A DNA stretch of 22,361 nucleotides from CAJQPP01 sp041747075 (GCA_041747075.1 JBGTFW010000310.1:1-22361); one strand, 5' to 3'; positions 14,925 through 22,361 are shown, numbered from the stretch's first letter. Numbers and translations are program-made. Notes: a model not told the origin generated them from the sequence alone.

Positions 14925-16217
14925 CTACTTGCGATCCGATTTCGAGCCGCTCACTCCTCGAGGGTCGCCGGACGTCTTTTCACCGGATTGCCCGGCTTCG
15001 CCCGTTTCAGTGAATTCCAGCGCGCGCGAATTCATGCACCAGCGTTGTCCCGTGGGGCGTGGACCGTCGTCAAAAACGTGACCGAGGTGCGCGCCGCACC
15101 GCTCGCATTTGACTTCCGTCCGAACCACGTTCAGCGAATGGTCGGGGGCCGTGCCAGCCGAACCATCGGCGAGTGGTTGCCAGAAACTGGGCCAGCCGGT
15201 GCCCGATTCAAATTTGGTTTTGGCGTCAAACAATCGCGCACCGCACCCGACACAGGTGTACAAGCCCGATTTCGCCGATGGGGCGTCGGTACCCGTGTGG
15301 GAAGGCTCGGTTCCCATTTCACGAGTGATGTCAAACTGTTCGGGAGTCAGTCGTTGACGCCATTGATCGGCGGTCAAATTGAGCTGATTGGCGCTGCGGT
15401 CGCCGGGAACAATCCGCCGGGCACCCGCGATATGCATCGTCGTCCTGTCTTGAACCCAGGCAATGACCGAGAATGAGCCGACCGCCATCTCGCCGGGAAT
15501 CTCCATGACCTGGCGACCCTTGCCCTGCGCATCCAGTTCAACGGTTTCGAGGGCGCGAACCACGTTTGCATGAGAAAGCGACTTGCCGGCGTTTTCACCG
15601 CGAGGCACTTCGTTGCCAGCGCTGTTCTCCACGATCGCAATATTCAGTTGATCATTTTCTCCGTGGCCAACCACGCCGTAAATGACTTCGAGCGTGCCTG
15701 TTTCCGTTGGTACGGCATCGAGCTTGACGACGACGTCGGATGAATCAGCCAACTCCTGATTAATAAACTTGTCGGCATCTCGTTGTTGCGAACCGACGAA
15801 CTCGTGCTTGCCGTTGACAATCATTTGGGGCGTGTACACCCGATCAAAGTCAAACGCGTTCGAGTAGGCGTGTTGACGTCGGGTAAAAGCCGCTTCACTG
15901 TACGGGTCGGTCCAGCCGAGCCGATTCCAGTAATCAACGTGAAACGAAAGACAAAATACCGGTTCGCCATTTTCGCTGTTCCGGCGGGCCAATTGTCGCA
16001 ACAATTCGTCGGCTGGTGGACAACTACTGCATCCTTGCGAAGTGAACAGTTCGACAACCGCGAATCCGGGCGCTGTCACCTCCTGGCTGCCGGCCGCCGA
16101 TGTCGCCGCGGTCGACGCTCCCGCGGGGTTGTTGTGCATGGTGGTCGACAAATATTGGCAACCGGCTGCGAGGATCAGGAAAGCCGTCAATTGAAACGCA
16201 AAACGGTAACGAGTCAT
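14925..16217 (-). CDS. DUF1223 thioredoxin-like lipoprotein fused to methionine sulfoxide reductase MsrB
   Basis: A 430-residue fusion. The N-terminus is a lipoprotein signal ending ILAAGC (Cys20). Residues about 50-275 are a DUF1223 domain with VVELFTSQGCSSCPPADELL (54-73; CSSC 63-66), FHVDYWNRLGWTDPYS and YTPQMIVNG. Residues about 281-404 are MsrB (SelR) with two zinc-binding CxxC pairs (322-325 and 371-374), GTGWPSFW, HLGHVFDDGP, and the catalytic Cys394 in RWCMNS. MsrB reduces the R epimer of methionine sulfoxide. The DUF1223 CxxC could supply electrons to it, which is inference. ATG 16217 starts just before the signal; the frame is open upstream but noncoding in character. It is the first gene of the proposed five-gene operon with msrA next. 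Confidence 0.9.
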   Translation of the reverse strand: MTRYRFAFQLTAFLILAAGCQYLSTTMHNNPAGASTAATSAAGSQEVTAPGFAVVELFTSQGCSSCPPADELLRQLARRNSENGEPVFCLSFHVDYWNRLGWTDPYSEAAFTRRQHAYSNAFDFDRVYTPQMIVNGKHEFVGSQQRDADKFINQELADSSDVVVKLDAVPTETGTLEVIYGVVGHGENDQLNIAIVENSAGNEVPRGENAGKSLSHANVVRALETVELDAQGKGRQVMEIPGEMAVGSFSVIAWVQDRTTMHIAGARRIVPGDRSANQLNLTADQWRQRLTPEQFDITREMGTEPSHTGTDAPSAKSGLYTCVGCGARLFDAKTKFESGTGWPSFWQPLADGSAGTAPDHSLNVVRTEVKCERCGAHLGHVFDDGPRPTGQRWCMNSRALEFTETGEAGQSGEKTSGDPRGVSGSKSDRK

Positions 16218-16277
16218 GGTTGGTTTTCGAAAGGATCGGAGGGAAAAGAGTATTTCCGGAGAATTTTCCGGATCGCG

Positions 16278-16290
16278 GATAACGGTTATC
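16278..16290. promoter_or_regulatory. Palindrome GATAACGGTTATC, possible operator of the msr operon
   Basis: A perfect 13-base palindrome 61 bases upstream of the DUF1223-MsrB start. Two TCCGGA sites (16255-16260 and 16267-16272) lie between it and the gene. Position and symmetry suit a dimeric regulator, but no regulator can be named. Confidence 0.28.
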
Positions 16291-16459
16291 GTATTCTGCA
16301 CAAGCGACAGAAACGATGGCAACCCATCATGGGCCGATGCGGCATTGGAACGATTATCGCGAGCAAATTGCATCGACCGTCGACAAAGTACCGCCGCGGT
16401 CCCTGGAATGGATTGCGATGTGTTACACGGATCACACTGCGCATTGCGGTTCCGGTTAG

Positions 16460-16489
16460 ACTGTCCAGCCGCGTTCGGCAGTGGACAGT
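16460..16489. repeat. Long hairpin, ACTGTCCA ... TGGACAGT
   Basis: Outer arms ACTGTCCA (16460-16467) and TGGACAGT (16482-16489) enclose a second stem GCCG-CGTT-CGGC (16468-16479), with two unpaired bases. Its right part recurs almost exactly at 16808-16833. Confidence 0.8.
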
Positions 16490-16587
16490 TCTCGGGCGCT
16501 GGCTCGACTGCGAAGCCGCCTGTCGCGCCTTCCTTCATTGCAGCCTGGCCGTGGCAAAGTGCCCGGTTGTCAGTGCCGTCGTATGAA

Positions 16588-16677
16588 TCGCGGTGTTTGT
16601 AGGCATTGCCAAGCGGCGGGAATTACGGTTTCGCGGTGTTTGTAGCTGCCGTTGCCAAACGGCGGGAATTCCGGTTT
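16588..16677. repeat. Tandem pair of about 45-base imperfect repeats
   Basis: Copy one (16588-16631) and copy two (16631-16677) both begin TCGCGGTGTTTGTAG and share GGCGGGAATT followed by CGGTTT. Each contains a GCC-AA-GGC-like small palindrome. They differ by short indels in the middle. Confidence 0.8.
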
Positions 16678-16690
16678 CGCTAATGAATTT

Positions 16691-16710
16691 CCACGCTTTG
16701 GCAAGCGTGG
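16691..16710. repeat. Hairpin CCACGCTT-TGGC-AAGCGTGG
   Basis: A perfect 8-bp stem with a four-base loop, directly after the tandem pair. It resembles short palindromic elements that I recall as frequent between genes of planctomycete genomes. Confidence 0.75.
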
Positions 16711-16874
16711 CTACGTCGAACATGGCGCTGTCCAATTAGAGATTCCGGCCCTCGCGGATTGACGGCAAGCGGCAGTGCCACGTCATCCACGCGCCGTCGA
16801 CCTGGCTAGCCGCGTTCGGCACTGGACAGTTCTTTTTTCACCTTGAGGCGACAGAATCGAACCTCGCGCGGGTG

Positions 16875-17759
16875 CTAACTGATCCCGACCCGTTGTGTTT
16901 CCGCGACCAGTGTGTTTTCCAGCAACATCGTCACGGTCAATGGACCGACCCCTCCAGGAACCGGTGTGATCCATGAAGCGACTTTGCGAACGCCCTCGAA
17001 ATCAACATCACCGACCAGTCCTTCTTCCGTCCGGTTGATTCCCACGTCGACGACGACCGCTCCTGGCTTGACCATCTCGTCGGTCACAAATGCCGGGCGA
17101 CCGATCGCCGCGACGAGAATGTCCGCTTGCCGGATCAGTTCCGCCAGATCGGGCGTGCGGCTGTGGCACATCGTCACCGTCGCATTGCAATAATCGGCAC
17201 CTAGATGCGACTCGCGCGCGCCCATGAGCATCGCCAACGGCTTGCCGACGATGTCGCTCCGCCCAACGATGACGGCCCGCTTGCCACTAATGGCGATCTG
17301 GTTGCGGGCCAGGACCTGCATCACGCCGTGCGGCGTGCAGGGAAGAAAACGCGGACGTCCCTGCGACAGCAGTCCGACGTTGACCGGATGAAAAGCATCG
17401 ACGTCCTTGCCCGGTTTGATCAGATCAAGGACCTGCATCGCGTCGACCTGGCGGGGCAACGGAAGCTGAACAAGAATTCCGCTGACCTCATCGTCCTCGT
17501 TGAGTTGTTCGATCAAATCGACGAGCTGGTTGGTCGCGATGTCGCCCTCCAGCCGGTGCATCTGGCTGCGAATCCCCACCTCGCGACAGGCGCGTTCCTT
17601 GTTTCGCACGTACACGGCGCTCGCCGGGTCGTCACCCACCAGAACGGCCGCCAGCGTTGGAGCGCGACCCGCGTCGCGGACTATTTTGTCGACGCGTTGG
17701 CGGATTTCCTCCTGAATCTCCCGGGCGGCGGCCCGCCCATCGAGAATTTTGGCGGTCAA
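16875..17759 (-). CDS. folD: Bifunctional methylenetetrahydrofolate dehydrogenase / cyclohydrolase FolD
   Basis: A 294-residue cytosolic enzyme interconverting 5,10-methylene-, 5,10-methenyl- and 10-formyl-tetrahydrofolate with NADP. Catalytic Tyr50 and Lys54 lie in YVRNKERA, at the same numbers as in E. coli FolD. Other blocks are LVQLPLP, GKDVDAFHPVNVG (usual Gly of DGFHP is Ala here), the nucleotide-binding GRSDIVGKPLAMLM, ATVTMCHSRT, and the C-terminal PVPGGVGPLTVTMLLENT. Length is normal. The start is TTG at 17759, selected by a strong GAGGA site five bases before it; no closer ATG fits. It is transcribed alone, divergent from the AsmA-like gene. Confidence 0.96.
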   Translation of the reverse strand: MTAKILDGRAAAREIQEEIRQRVDKIVRDAGRAPTLAAVLVGDDPASAVYVRNKERACREVGIRSQMHRLEGDIATNQLVDLIEQLNEDDEVSGILVQLPLPRQVDAMQVLDLIKPGKDVDAFHPVNVGLLSQGRPRFLPCTPHGVMQVLARNQIAISGKRAVIVGRSDIVGKPLAMLMGARESHLGADYCNATVTMCHSRTPDLAELIRQADILVAAIGRPAFVTDEMVKPGAVVVDVGINRTEEGLVGDVDFEGVRKVASWITPVPGGVGPLTVTMLLENTLVAETQRVGIS

Positions 17760-17763
17760 GTGA

Positions 17764-17769
17764 TTCCTC
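17764..17769 (-). promoter_or_regulatory. Ribosome binding site deciding a TTG start for folD
   Basis: GAGGAA on the minus strand, with GAGGA ending five bases before TTG at 17757-17759. It supports the rare start codon and the full FolD N-terminus (LTAKILDGRAAA read with initiator Met). Confidence 0.7.
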
Positions 17770-17861
17770 GCGTTTCTAATTAAGCTTTGCGGTCAACTTT
17801 ACTTCGTACTTGTTGTACTCTGCGAAGCGGTACTCCTACTCGAGCGCTGGTTTTTCGAGTA

Positions 17862-17886
17862 CAAGCTGGCAGCTTGCCCCATGGGG
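17862..17886. repeat. Palindromic repeat, copy 1 (CAAGCTGGCAGCTTG core)
   Basis: The palindromic core is followed by a second small palindrome CCCCATGGGG. It matches copy 2 at 17929-17954 with one substitution in the core and one added base plus a substitution near the CCCC-GGGG part. Confidence 0.75.
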
Positions 17887-17928
17887 CTTACTGGTTTACT
17901 CGCTGGCGCTTCGGGCTTGTATTTTTGG

Positions 17929-17954
17929 CAAGCTGGAAGCTTGCCCCCACGGGG
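17929..17954. repeat. Palindromic repeat, copy 2 (CAAGCTGGAAGCTTG core)
   Basis: The second copy of the element at 17862-17886, in the same orientation. With the preceding G it forms GCAAGCT-GGA-AGCTTGC, a 7-bp stem with a three-base loop. The spacing of 67 bases between copies includes a segment CTCGCTGGCGCTTCGGGCTT that looks like part of the same repeat. Confidence 0.75.
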
Positions 17955-18109
17955 TTGCTAGCCGAGTTTGCTTGCAACCAGGTGCTTGCAACCTTTTTCC
18001 TGCCGCGACTCCGGCGAACGTGTCGATTATAAGGTCTGGGCGAAGCTGCGCGAGGGCGGGCCTTGTGCCAAATCCATTAACAAAACACTTGAAAACCAGG
18101 TCGTATTCC

Positions 18110-21100
18110 ATGGCGCGTCGTCGAACAAGGTCCGCATCACGAAAAAACGGGGCTGCCGGTGAGGAACAATTGCCGGGGTCGCGGCCACAACGTCAGGGGA
18201 CGAGCCGGCGGAAGCGGCGTTTCGCTTTCGCGCTGCTCCTTGGCGGATTGTTGATTTACTTTCTGCCGGTGATTGTCGCCAAGACACCGCTCGGCCAGGC
18301 GGCCGTCAACTCCGCGCTTGCCAGGCTCCGTGGCAAGGTCACCATCGATTCGATGTCTCTTGGATGGTTTTCGCCAGTTCGATTTACGGGCGTCCACATG
18401 ACAGACGTCGAGGGTCAGTCGATGCTGGTTGCCCCGGACGTCACGACTTCGCGCACGTTGCTCGGTCTGATCAACGCCGAGAATCTGGGGACGATTACCC
18501 TTGAGCGGCCGGTCATCACCGTCCAGGTTCGCGAAGGCGGAACCAATATCGAGGACGCGATTGCCGCGTTGATCGAGCCATCGGACCCCGGTGCGGTAAC
18601 TCCGCGAATGGAAATTGTCGTGCATGAGGGCCAGCTTGAAATGCTCGACACGGTTTCGGGGCAAACGACAAGTCTGAACGAGCTTTCGGCGGTCGTACGG
18701 ATTCCAGGCGACGACGCCCCCCTGTCGGCGACCTTTGAGGCGCTTGATGGAACGCGAGGAACAGGGGGTCGCCTCAACGCGACGTTGACCATTGACAAGG
18801 GAAATGACGATTTGACATTTGCCAACGGCGAGGTGCGGGTCGTCGGCAAGTCCATGCCGCTGGATGTGGCGTCCCCCGTGCTGACGCGATTCGTCGAGCC
18901 AATCCAGTTGGGCGGCCTGCTCGACGGTGAGGCACTTTTTGGCTGGTCGAATTGGGGCGAGCGTGTCGCTGCCGATTTTCGGCCGGTGACGGTTACTTCA
19001 ATGCGCTTGCGAGCACCGCGTCGAATCGGCACCGACGAAATTCGTGTCGAAGACGCCTGGTTACAAGGCCGCGCGGGATTCTCGGGCGATGCGATAGAAG
19101 CCGCTGATTTCATTTGCCGCACCGAACTCGTTTCGCTCAAGGCCGACGGAACTTTGACGTGGGAACAACTGACGGCGGTCGCAAGTGGCCAGATTCCGGC
19201 GAGTGAGTTCCACGCCGAGGGTTCACTAAACGTTGCACCGCTGGTGAGGATGCTGCCCGAAACGTTGCCCCTCCAGCAAGGCGTCGAGATCGAATCGGGA
19301 ACGGTTCAATTCAACGCGGACAGCCGCGCGGAAGGGGCCGACCGTCGCGTGACGCTGAACATCTCGAGTGCTGGTATCTCGGCCATTCGCGCTGGGACGC
19401 GCATTCAATGGGACCAGCCCGTCCAGCTCGCCGCTGTTGTGCGTCAGGGATCGAACTCGACCATCCTTGAATCGCTCGATTGCAAGGCCGGCTTTTTCAC
19501 CATCAACGGCAATGCGACCGCCGAGCGGGGAGATTTCGCGATCGCCGCGGACCTTCGCGCGGCGTTGACGCAATTCAGCCAGTTCTTTGATCCGCGCGGC
19601 GTTCAGTTGGGCGGCAAGATTGACGGGGACCTGGCGTGGCAGTTTGACGGAGACCCGCGGAATTCGCTGTCGGTGCGACCGATGCGCGTTGGCGGGCGCT
19701 TTCGTATCGAGCAACCGCTCGTCAATTTGCCGGGAATCGCGAACTGGTCGGAGGATGAAATCAATCTCGCAGTGCAGGCCGCCGGACAATTACAGCCTGG
19801 GCCGGATGGAACAAACTCATTTCGACTCGACAGTGGAAATGTTGAACTGACAAATCCGCTTCAGTCCTTGCGCGCGACGCTGGTCGAGCCACTCGTTAGT
19901 CCCATCGTCAGTTCGCCGGTAAAGCTGGACTGCCGAGTGACGGGCGACGCGGCTGCATGGCTGGCGCGGCTGCAAACGTGGGTACCGATCGAATTCAAGG
20001 CATCCGGGCAACTCGACGCGGGTGCCGTCGTATCGCTCGCCAACGAACAAATCCAGATCGACGAGGGCAAGTTCCAGGTCGACGAGTTTCGTTTCGAGGG
20101 TTATGGACTCGACGTTTCCGAGCCGCAGTTCCAGGGGAACGCCGTCGTTCGCATCACTCCCGGAAATGGACGGATCGAAATCGCCGATGCGAGCGTCACC
20201 TCGACGACTTTGGCGGCGCGCGGCCGGAACGTGGTGATGGAACCGCAAACCAGTGCGTTCCCGCGGTCGGGCAACGTTGCCTTTCGCGCCGATGTCCAGC
20301 GAACACTGCGGTGGCTCGGGCCTTCGCAGCCCGACGCCGTGCAATGGTTTGGCCTTGCGCAAGGTGCCGTCGATCTGACGCCTAACGCGGAGTTTCTGGC
20401 GGGAACCGTGAACCTGCAGATCAATGATCTCGTCGCGGCGCGGCAAGCTCAGCCGACGGCCGTACAACCGGTGCGAAACGCTTCGGCCGGCGAAGCGGGC
20501 TGGACCCGCCTGCTCGAGGAACGGCAAGTGACAATTACTTCCAGTGCGCAAATCGATCCGACTTTCGACCGCATCGTGTTCCGCGACCTCGACGTGGCGA
20601 GCAGCGCCTTGAAGATGCGGGCAAGCGGCAGCGTGAGCGACCTCGGTGGTTCGGTGAACGCCGATGTCAGCGGGAACTGGACGCCCGACTGGTCGCGGCT
20701 CGAGCCGCTGTTTCAGTCGTACGCAGGCGGGCTGGTGACGCTCAATCAGGTTCGTGGCGGAGAATTCGCGGTTCGCGGGCCGGTATTTATTTCTCCAACA
20801 AGGGATGGAGCAAACCAGCCATGGCTGAATCCTCAGCTTCAGGCGGCAGCCGCCGCGGGATTCGATTCCGGAACACTTCTGGGAATGCCGATCGGAGGCA
20901 GTACCGCGGATATTCGTCTGGCCGGGGGCGTTGCGGAAATCAAGACCGTACCGATTCAATTCGCCGGGGGCACGATTTCTTTACAACCAGCGATTGACAT
21001 GCGGGGTGCCTCGCCGGTGCTCGCGATTCCCGCCGGTCCGATCGCGGACAACGTCGAGTTGACGCCGGAGATTTGTCGCGGGTGGCTTCGCTACGTCGCC

Positions 21101-21772
21101 CCGGTCGTCGCCGACGCAACGGCGGCCAACGGAAAATTCAGCCTCTCAACCGACGGAGCGAGGATTCCGCTTGACAACACCGCGTTGGCCGACGTCTCAG
21201 GCAAAATCGTCGTGCATGGCGCGAATGTCGGTCCCGGGCCGTTGGGACAGCAACTGATGACGATCGCCCGCCAGGTCAAGGGGATCGCCGATGGCTCGTT
21301 GCTGAGCCTGCAAGCCGTCGCGCCGGCCGCTTCACAAAACGTCACGTGGATGAGCTTGCCTCAACAGCAAGTTCCCTTCGCGATTCGCAACGGGCGCGTC
21401 GCGCACGAGGGCCTTCAGTTCCAGATCGACGACGTTGCGGTTCGCACTTCGGGTTCCGTCGGCCTGGACCAGTCGCTCCAGATGACCGCGGAGATACCGA
21501 TCGTCGACAAATGGGTGGAGGGAAACCGGCTCGCGTCGGGTCTACGCGGACAGAAGTTGCAGTTGCCCGTCACGGGAACGGTAACGCGACCGCAAATTGA
21601 CAATTCGGCGCTGGCCGGTCTCTCGCAAAATCTGTTGCGCGGCGCGGCGACCAATGTGATTCAGCAGGAAGCCCAGGGACTGCTCGAATCGGGGAGCCGC
21701 CGACTTGAGGATGAACTCTTCAAGGGTTTCGGGCGGTTGCTCGATTCGGGAAAAGAGGCCCCGAAAAAGTAG
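18110..21772 (+). CDS. Large membrane-anchored AsmA/DUF748-like protein
   Basis: A 1220-residue protein. A basic, low-complexity N-terminus is followed by one membrane helix (about 37-57, FAFALLLGGLLIYFLPVIVA). The rest is a long beta-rich extracytoplasmic region. The start of this region reads as AsmA-like: LGQAAVNSALARLRGKVTID, LGWFSPVRFTGVHM, LERPVITVQVREGGTNIED. The end, KLQLPVTGTVTRPQIDNSAL, resembles the C-terminal AsmA/DUF748 signature. AsmA-like and TamB-like proteins are now seen as bridge-like lipid carriers between membranes, which would fit an anchored envelope protein, but that role is inference. ATG 18110 has only a weak AGG upstream; it was chosen for the N-terminal topology. 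It is convergent with the peroxidase gene, with 41 bases between the stops and no evident terminator hairpin. Confidence 0.75.
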   Translation: MARRRTRSASRKNGAAGEEQLPGSRPQRQGTSRRKRRFAFALLLGGLLIYFLPVIVAKTPLGQAAVNSALARLRGKVTIDSMSLGWFSPVRFTGVHMTDVEGQSMLVAPDVTTSRTLLGLINAENLGTITLERPVITVQVREGGTNIEDAIAALIEPSDPGAVTPRMEIVVHEGQLEMLDTVSGQTTSLNELSAVVRIPGDDAPLSATFEALDGTRGTGGRLNATLTIDKGNDDLTFANGEVRVVGKSMPLDVASPVLTRFVEPIQLGGLLDGEALFGWSNWGERVAADFRPVTVTSMRLRAPRRIGTDEIRVEDAWLQGRAGFSGDAIEAADFICRTELVSLKADGTLTWEQLTAVASGQIPASEFHAEGSLNVAPLVRMLPETLPLQQGVEIESGTVQFNADSRAEGADRRVTLNISSAGISAIRAGTRIQWDQPVQLAAVVRQGSNSTILESLDCKAGFFTINGNATAERGDFAIAADLRAALTQFSQFFDPRGVQLGGKIDGDLAWQFDGDPRNSLSVRPMRVGGRFRIEQPLVNLPGIANWSEDEINLAVQAAGQLQPGPDGTNSFRLDSGNVELTNPLQSLRATLVEPLVSPIVSSPVKLDCRVTGDAAAWLARLQTWVPIEFKASGQLDAGAVVSLANEQIQIDEGKFQVDEFRFEGYGLDVSEPQFQGNAVVRITPGNGRIEIADASVTSTTLAARGRNVVMEPQTSAFPRSGNVAFRADVQRTLRWLGPSQPDAVQWFGLAQGAVDLTPNAEFLAGTVNLQINDLVAARQAQPTAVQPVRNASAGEAGWTRLLEERQVTITSSAQIDPTFDRIVFRDLDVASSALKMRASGSVSDLGGSVNADVSGNWTPDWSRLEPLFQSYAGGLVTLNQVRGGEFAVRGPVFISPTRDGANQPWLNPQLQAAAAAGFDSGTLLGMPIGGSTADIRLAGGVAEIKTVPIQFAGGTISLQPAIDMRGASPVLAIPAGPIADNVELTPEICRGWLRYVAPVVADATAANGKFSLSTDGARIPLDNTALADVSGKIVVHGANVGPGPLGQQLMTIARQVKGIADGSLLSLQAVAPAASQNVTWMSLPQQQVPFAIRNGRVAHEGLQFQIDDVAVRTSGSVGLDQSLQMTAEIPIVDKWVEGNRLASGLRGQKLQLPVTGTVTRPQIDNSALAGLSQNLLRGAATNVIQQEAQGLLESGSRRLEDELFKGFGRLLDSGKEAPKK

Positions 21773-21813
21773 AACGGTACTTCGAATTCATGCGACGCCG
21801 ATGCCGGTCGCGG

Positions 21814-22361
21814 TTATTCCACTTCAAACATGTTCAGTGGCGGCCGTTCGCGCGTGTTGAGCCGGGCAATTCGGCCGAGCGTGATGTGGTTCAGATAATT
21901 ATGGATCAGCGGATGCCGAAGTGCGGGATCGTTGTTGTAAAAAAACCGGTCGCCATCCCGAACTCGCGTGAATTGGTCAATTAGCGCGGCGGCGATCAGT
22001 GGTCCAACCTGCGCGCCAGGCAAGTGTTTTTCGGAAATACCGCCAACCCACGGATCGATTTCGTCAACGGTTCCATAGGCAGCTTGCAAGGCCGATTGAA
22101 CCTCGAAATCGCTGGTGATCTCGGCGAAACTGGTGACTGCCGGCAGGCCGTAGGCCTCGCGAACCTCATTGTACACCGGAATTCCGTGGTCCCGTCCGCG
22201 CTGCATGTTGAGCGCCGGCAAATCGAGTCCGACCGCGAACGGGGGAGGGAGGAAAAGGAATGTTCGCACGTCTTCGATCACGTGCGAGTCCACTTCCTGG
22301 CATGGATTGACGGAAAGTCCCCGCAACATCCGGTCAACGTTTCGCGGATCGTCGCGGATAA
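21814..22361 (-). CDS. Animal haem peroxidase family protein, C-terminal part (partial)
   Basis: The frame is open to the right edge, giving the last 182 codons; the start and the distal haem-site region lie outside. The visible part has the family hallmark LPALNMQRGRDHGIPVYNEV, followed by REAYGLP, then GTVDEIDPWVGGISEKHLPG and a C-terminal block FTRVRDGDRFFYNN. These match the last third of peroxidasin/cyclooxygenase-like haem peroxidases, which oxidise halides or organic substrates with hydrogen peroxide. The segment DSHVIEDVRTFLFLPPP before the RGRDHG motif also fits. A methionine at 22329 is internal, since homologous sequence continues upstream of it. Whether the full protein has extra domains cannot be seen. 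Confidence 0.92.
   Translation of the reverse strand, partial: IRDDPRNVDRMLRGLSVNPCQEVDSHVIEDVRTFLFLPPPFAVGLDLPALNMQRGRDHGIPVYNEVREAYGLPAVTSFAEITSDFEVQSALQAAYGTVDEIDPWVGGISEKHLPGAQVGPLIAAALIDQFTRVRDGDRFFYNNDPALRHPLIHNYLNHITLGRIARLNTRERPPLNMFEVE

Larger units (their letters stand above)
16467..16833. repeat. 26-base direct repeats flanking a 315-base block of smaller repeats
   Basis: 16467-16492 and 16808-16833 agree at 25 of 26 positions (one G to C change). Between them lie the tandem pair and hairpin listed below. The arrangement looks like a repeat-derived insertion or a composite repeat element without coding capacity. Confidence 0.7.
16218..16874. other. Noncoding repeat-rich region between the msr operon and folD
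   Basis: No credible gene is seen in these 657 bases. The left part (16218-16450) should hold the promoter of the DUF1223-MsrB operon. The right part contains a long hairpin, a tandem pair, a second hairpin and a near-identical direct repeat flanking them (listed separately). No clear terminator for folD is found. Confidence 0.7.
17760..18109. other. Divergent intergenic region with palindromic and hexamer repeats
   Basis: These 350 bases hold the promoters of folD and the AsmA-like gene. The plus frame of the AsmA-like gene is open back to 17810, but that extension would translate repeat DNA and precedes a good basic-plus-hydrophobic N-terminus at 18110, so I exclude it. Degenerate TACTCG/TACTCC hexamers lie at about 17805-17860. 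The 11-mer TGCTTGCAACC occurs twice (17969-17979 and 17983-17993). Confidence 0.65.

Noticed and set aside
16218..16538. 107-residue upstream extension of the DUF1223-MsrB protein
   Set aside because: It precedes a complete lipoprotein signal at 16217 and overlaps a palindrome and hairpin, so it is more likely promoter DNA.
16809..16840. Rho-independent terminator (GC hairpin followed by T-run at 16831-16838)
   Set aside because: The T-run is on the plus strand, whereas the neighbouring gene folD is on the minus strand. The stem GCCG-CGTT-CGGC is also nine bases away from the T-run.
17810..18109. N-terminal extension of the AsmA-like protein by 100 residues
   Set aside because: The extension translates the palindromic repeats and would bury the basic-plus-hydrophobic N-terminus that starts at 18110.
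19817..20959. 380-codon minus-strand open frame
   Set aside because: It is antisense to the AsmA-like gene, with an Arg/Pro-rich translation typical of a shadow.
1..22361. CRISPR array, tRNA or rRNA genes, IS element
   Set aside because: Reading both strands I found no regularly spaced repeats of CRISPR size, no convincing tRNA cloverleaf or rRNA segment, and no transposase frame.

Overview
The window looks like a chromosomal segment of a planctomycete (Planctomycetota, probably Pirellulales-like). Pointers are high GC, long exported proteins, C-terminal SHD1 domains, an alternative complex III operon, an exported MORN/YwqK-type protein, an animal-type haem peroxidase, and intergenic repeats built from TACTCG/TACTCC hexamers and short palindromes. 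The taxon is an inference; no rRNA or other marker is present.

Layout from left to right. Positions 1-2750 (minus) carry the start of an alternative complex III operon: actA (pentahaem cytochrome c) and actB (molybdopterin-oxidoreductase-like subunit, cut by the window edge), with an ATGA overlap. An exported M3 oligopeptidase follows at 3122-5305 (minus). Next come a small anchored protein of unknown function (5561-6052), an Flp-type pilin (6293-6490) and an exported YwqK/MORN-repeat protein (6744-8165), all minus. On the plus strand, 8621-9892 encodes a thioredoxin-fold lipoprotein with two SHD1 domains. A probable five-gene minus-strand operon runs from 16217 down to 9953: DUF1223-MsrB fusion, msrA, TVP38-DUF547 fusion, family 2 glycosyltransferase, polytopic GT-C-type glycosyltransferase. 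After 657 bases of repeat-rich DNA come folD (minus), a divergent 1220-residue AsmA-like protein (plus), and the C-terminal end of a haem peroxidase gene (minus, cut by the edge).

The main discovery is at 9128-9130. The plus-strand thioredoxin-like gene is interrupted by a single in-frame TGA exactly where the first cysteine of the CxxC active site should be, giving W-U-P-P-C if read as selenocysteine. The frame stays open through the rest of the thioredoxin fold and two SHD1 domains. A perfect 7-bp hairpin with a GGUC loop lies 24 bases downstream, as expected of a bacterial SECIS element. I read 8621-9892 as one selenoprotein gene of 423 residues, not as two ORFs or a pseudogene. No Sec machinery gene (selA, selB, selC, selD) is in the window, so the claim depends on finding these elsewhere in the genome.

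The exported redox theme continues in the minus operon, where both methionine sulfoxide reductases are exported and MsrB is fused to a CxxC-containing DUF1223 domain. Their co-transcription with a TVP38-DUF547 fusion and two glycosyltransferases suggests a cell-envelope setting. Noncoding DNA at 16218-16874 and 17760-18109 is rich in short palindromic and tandem repeats, and the 8166-8620 gap holds strong inverted repeats between two divergent genes.
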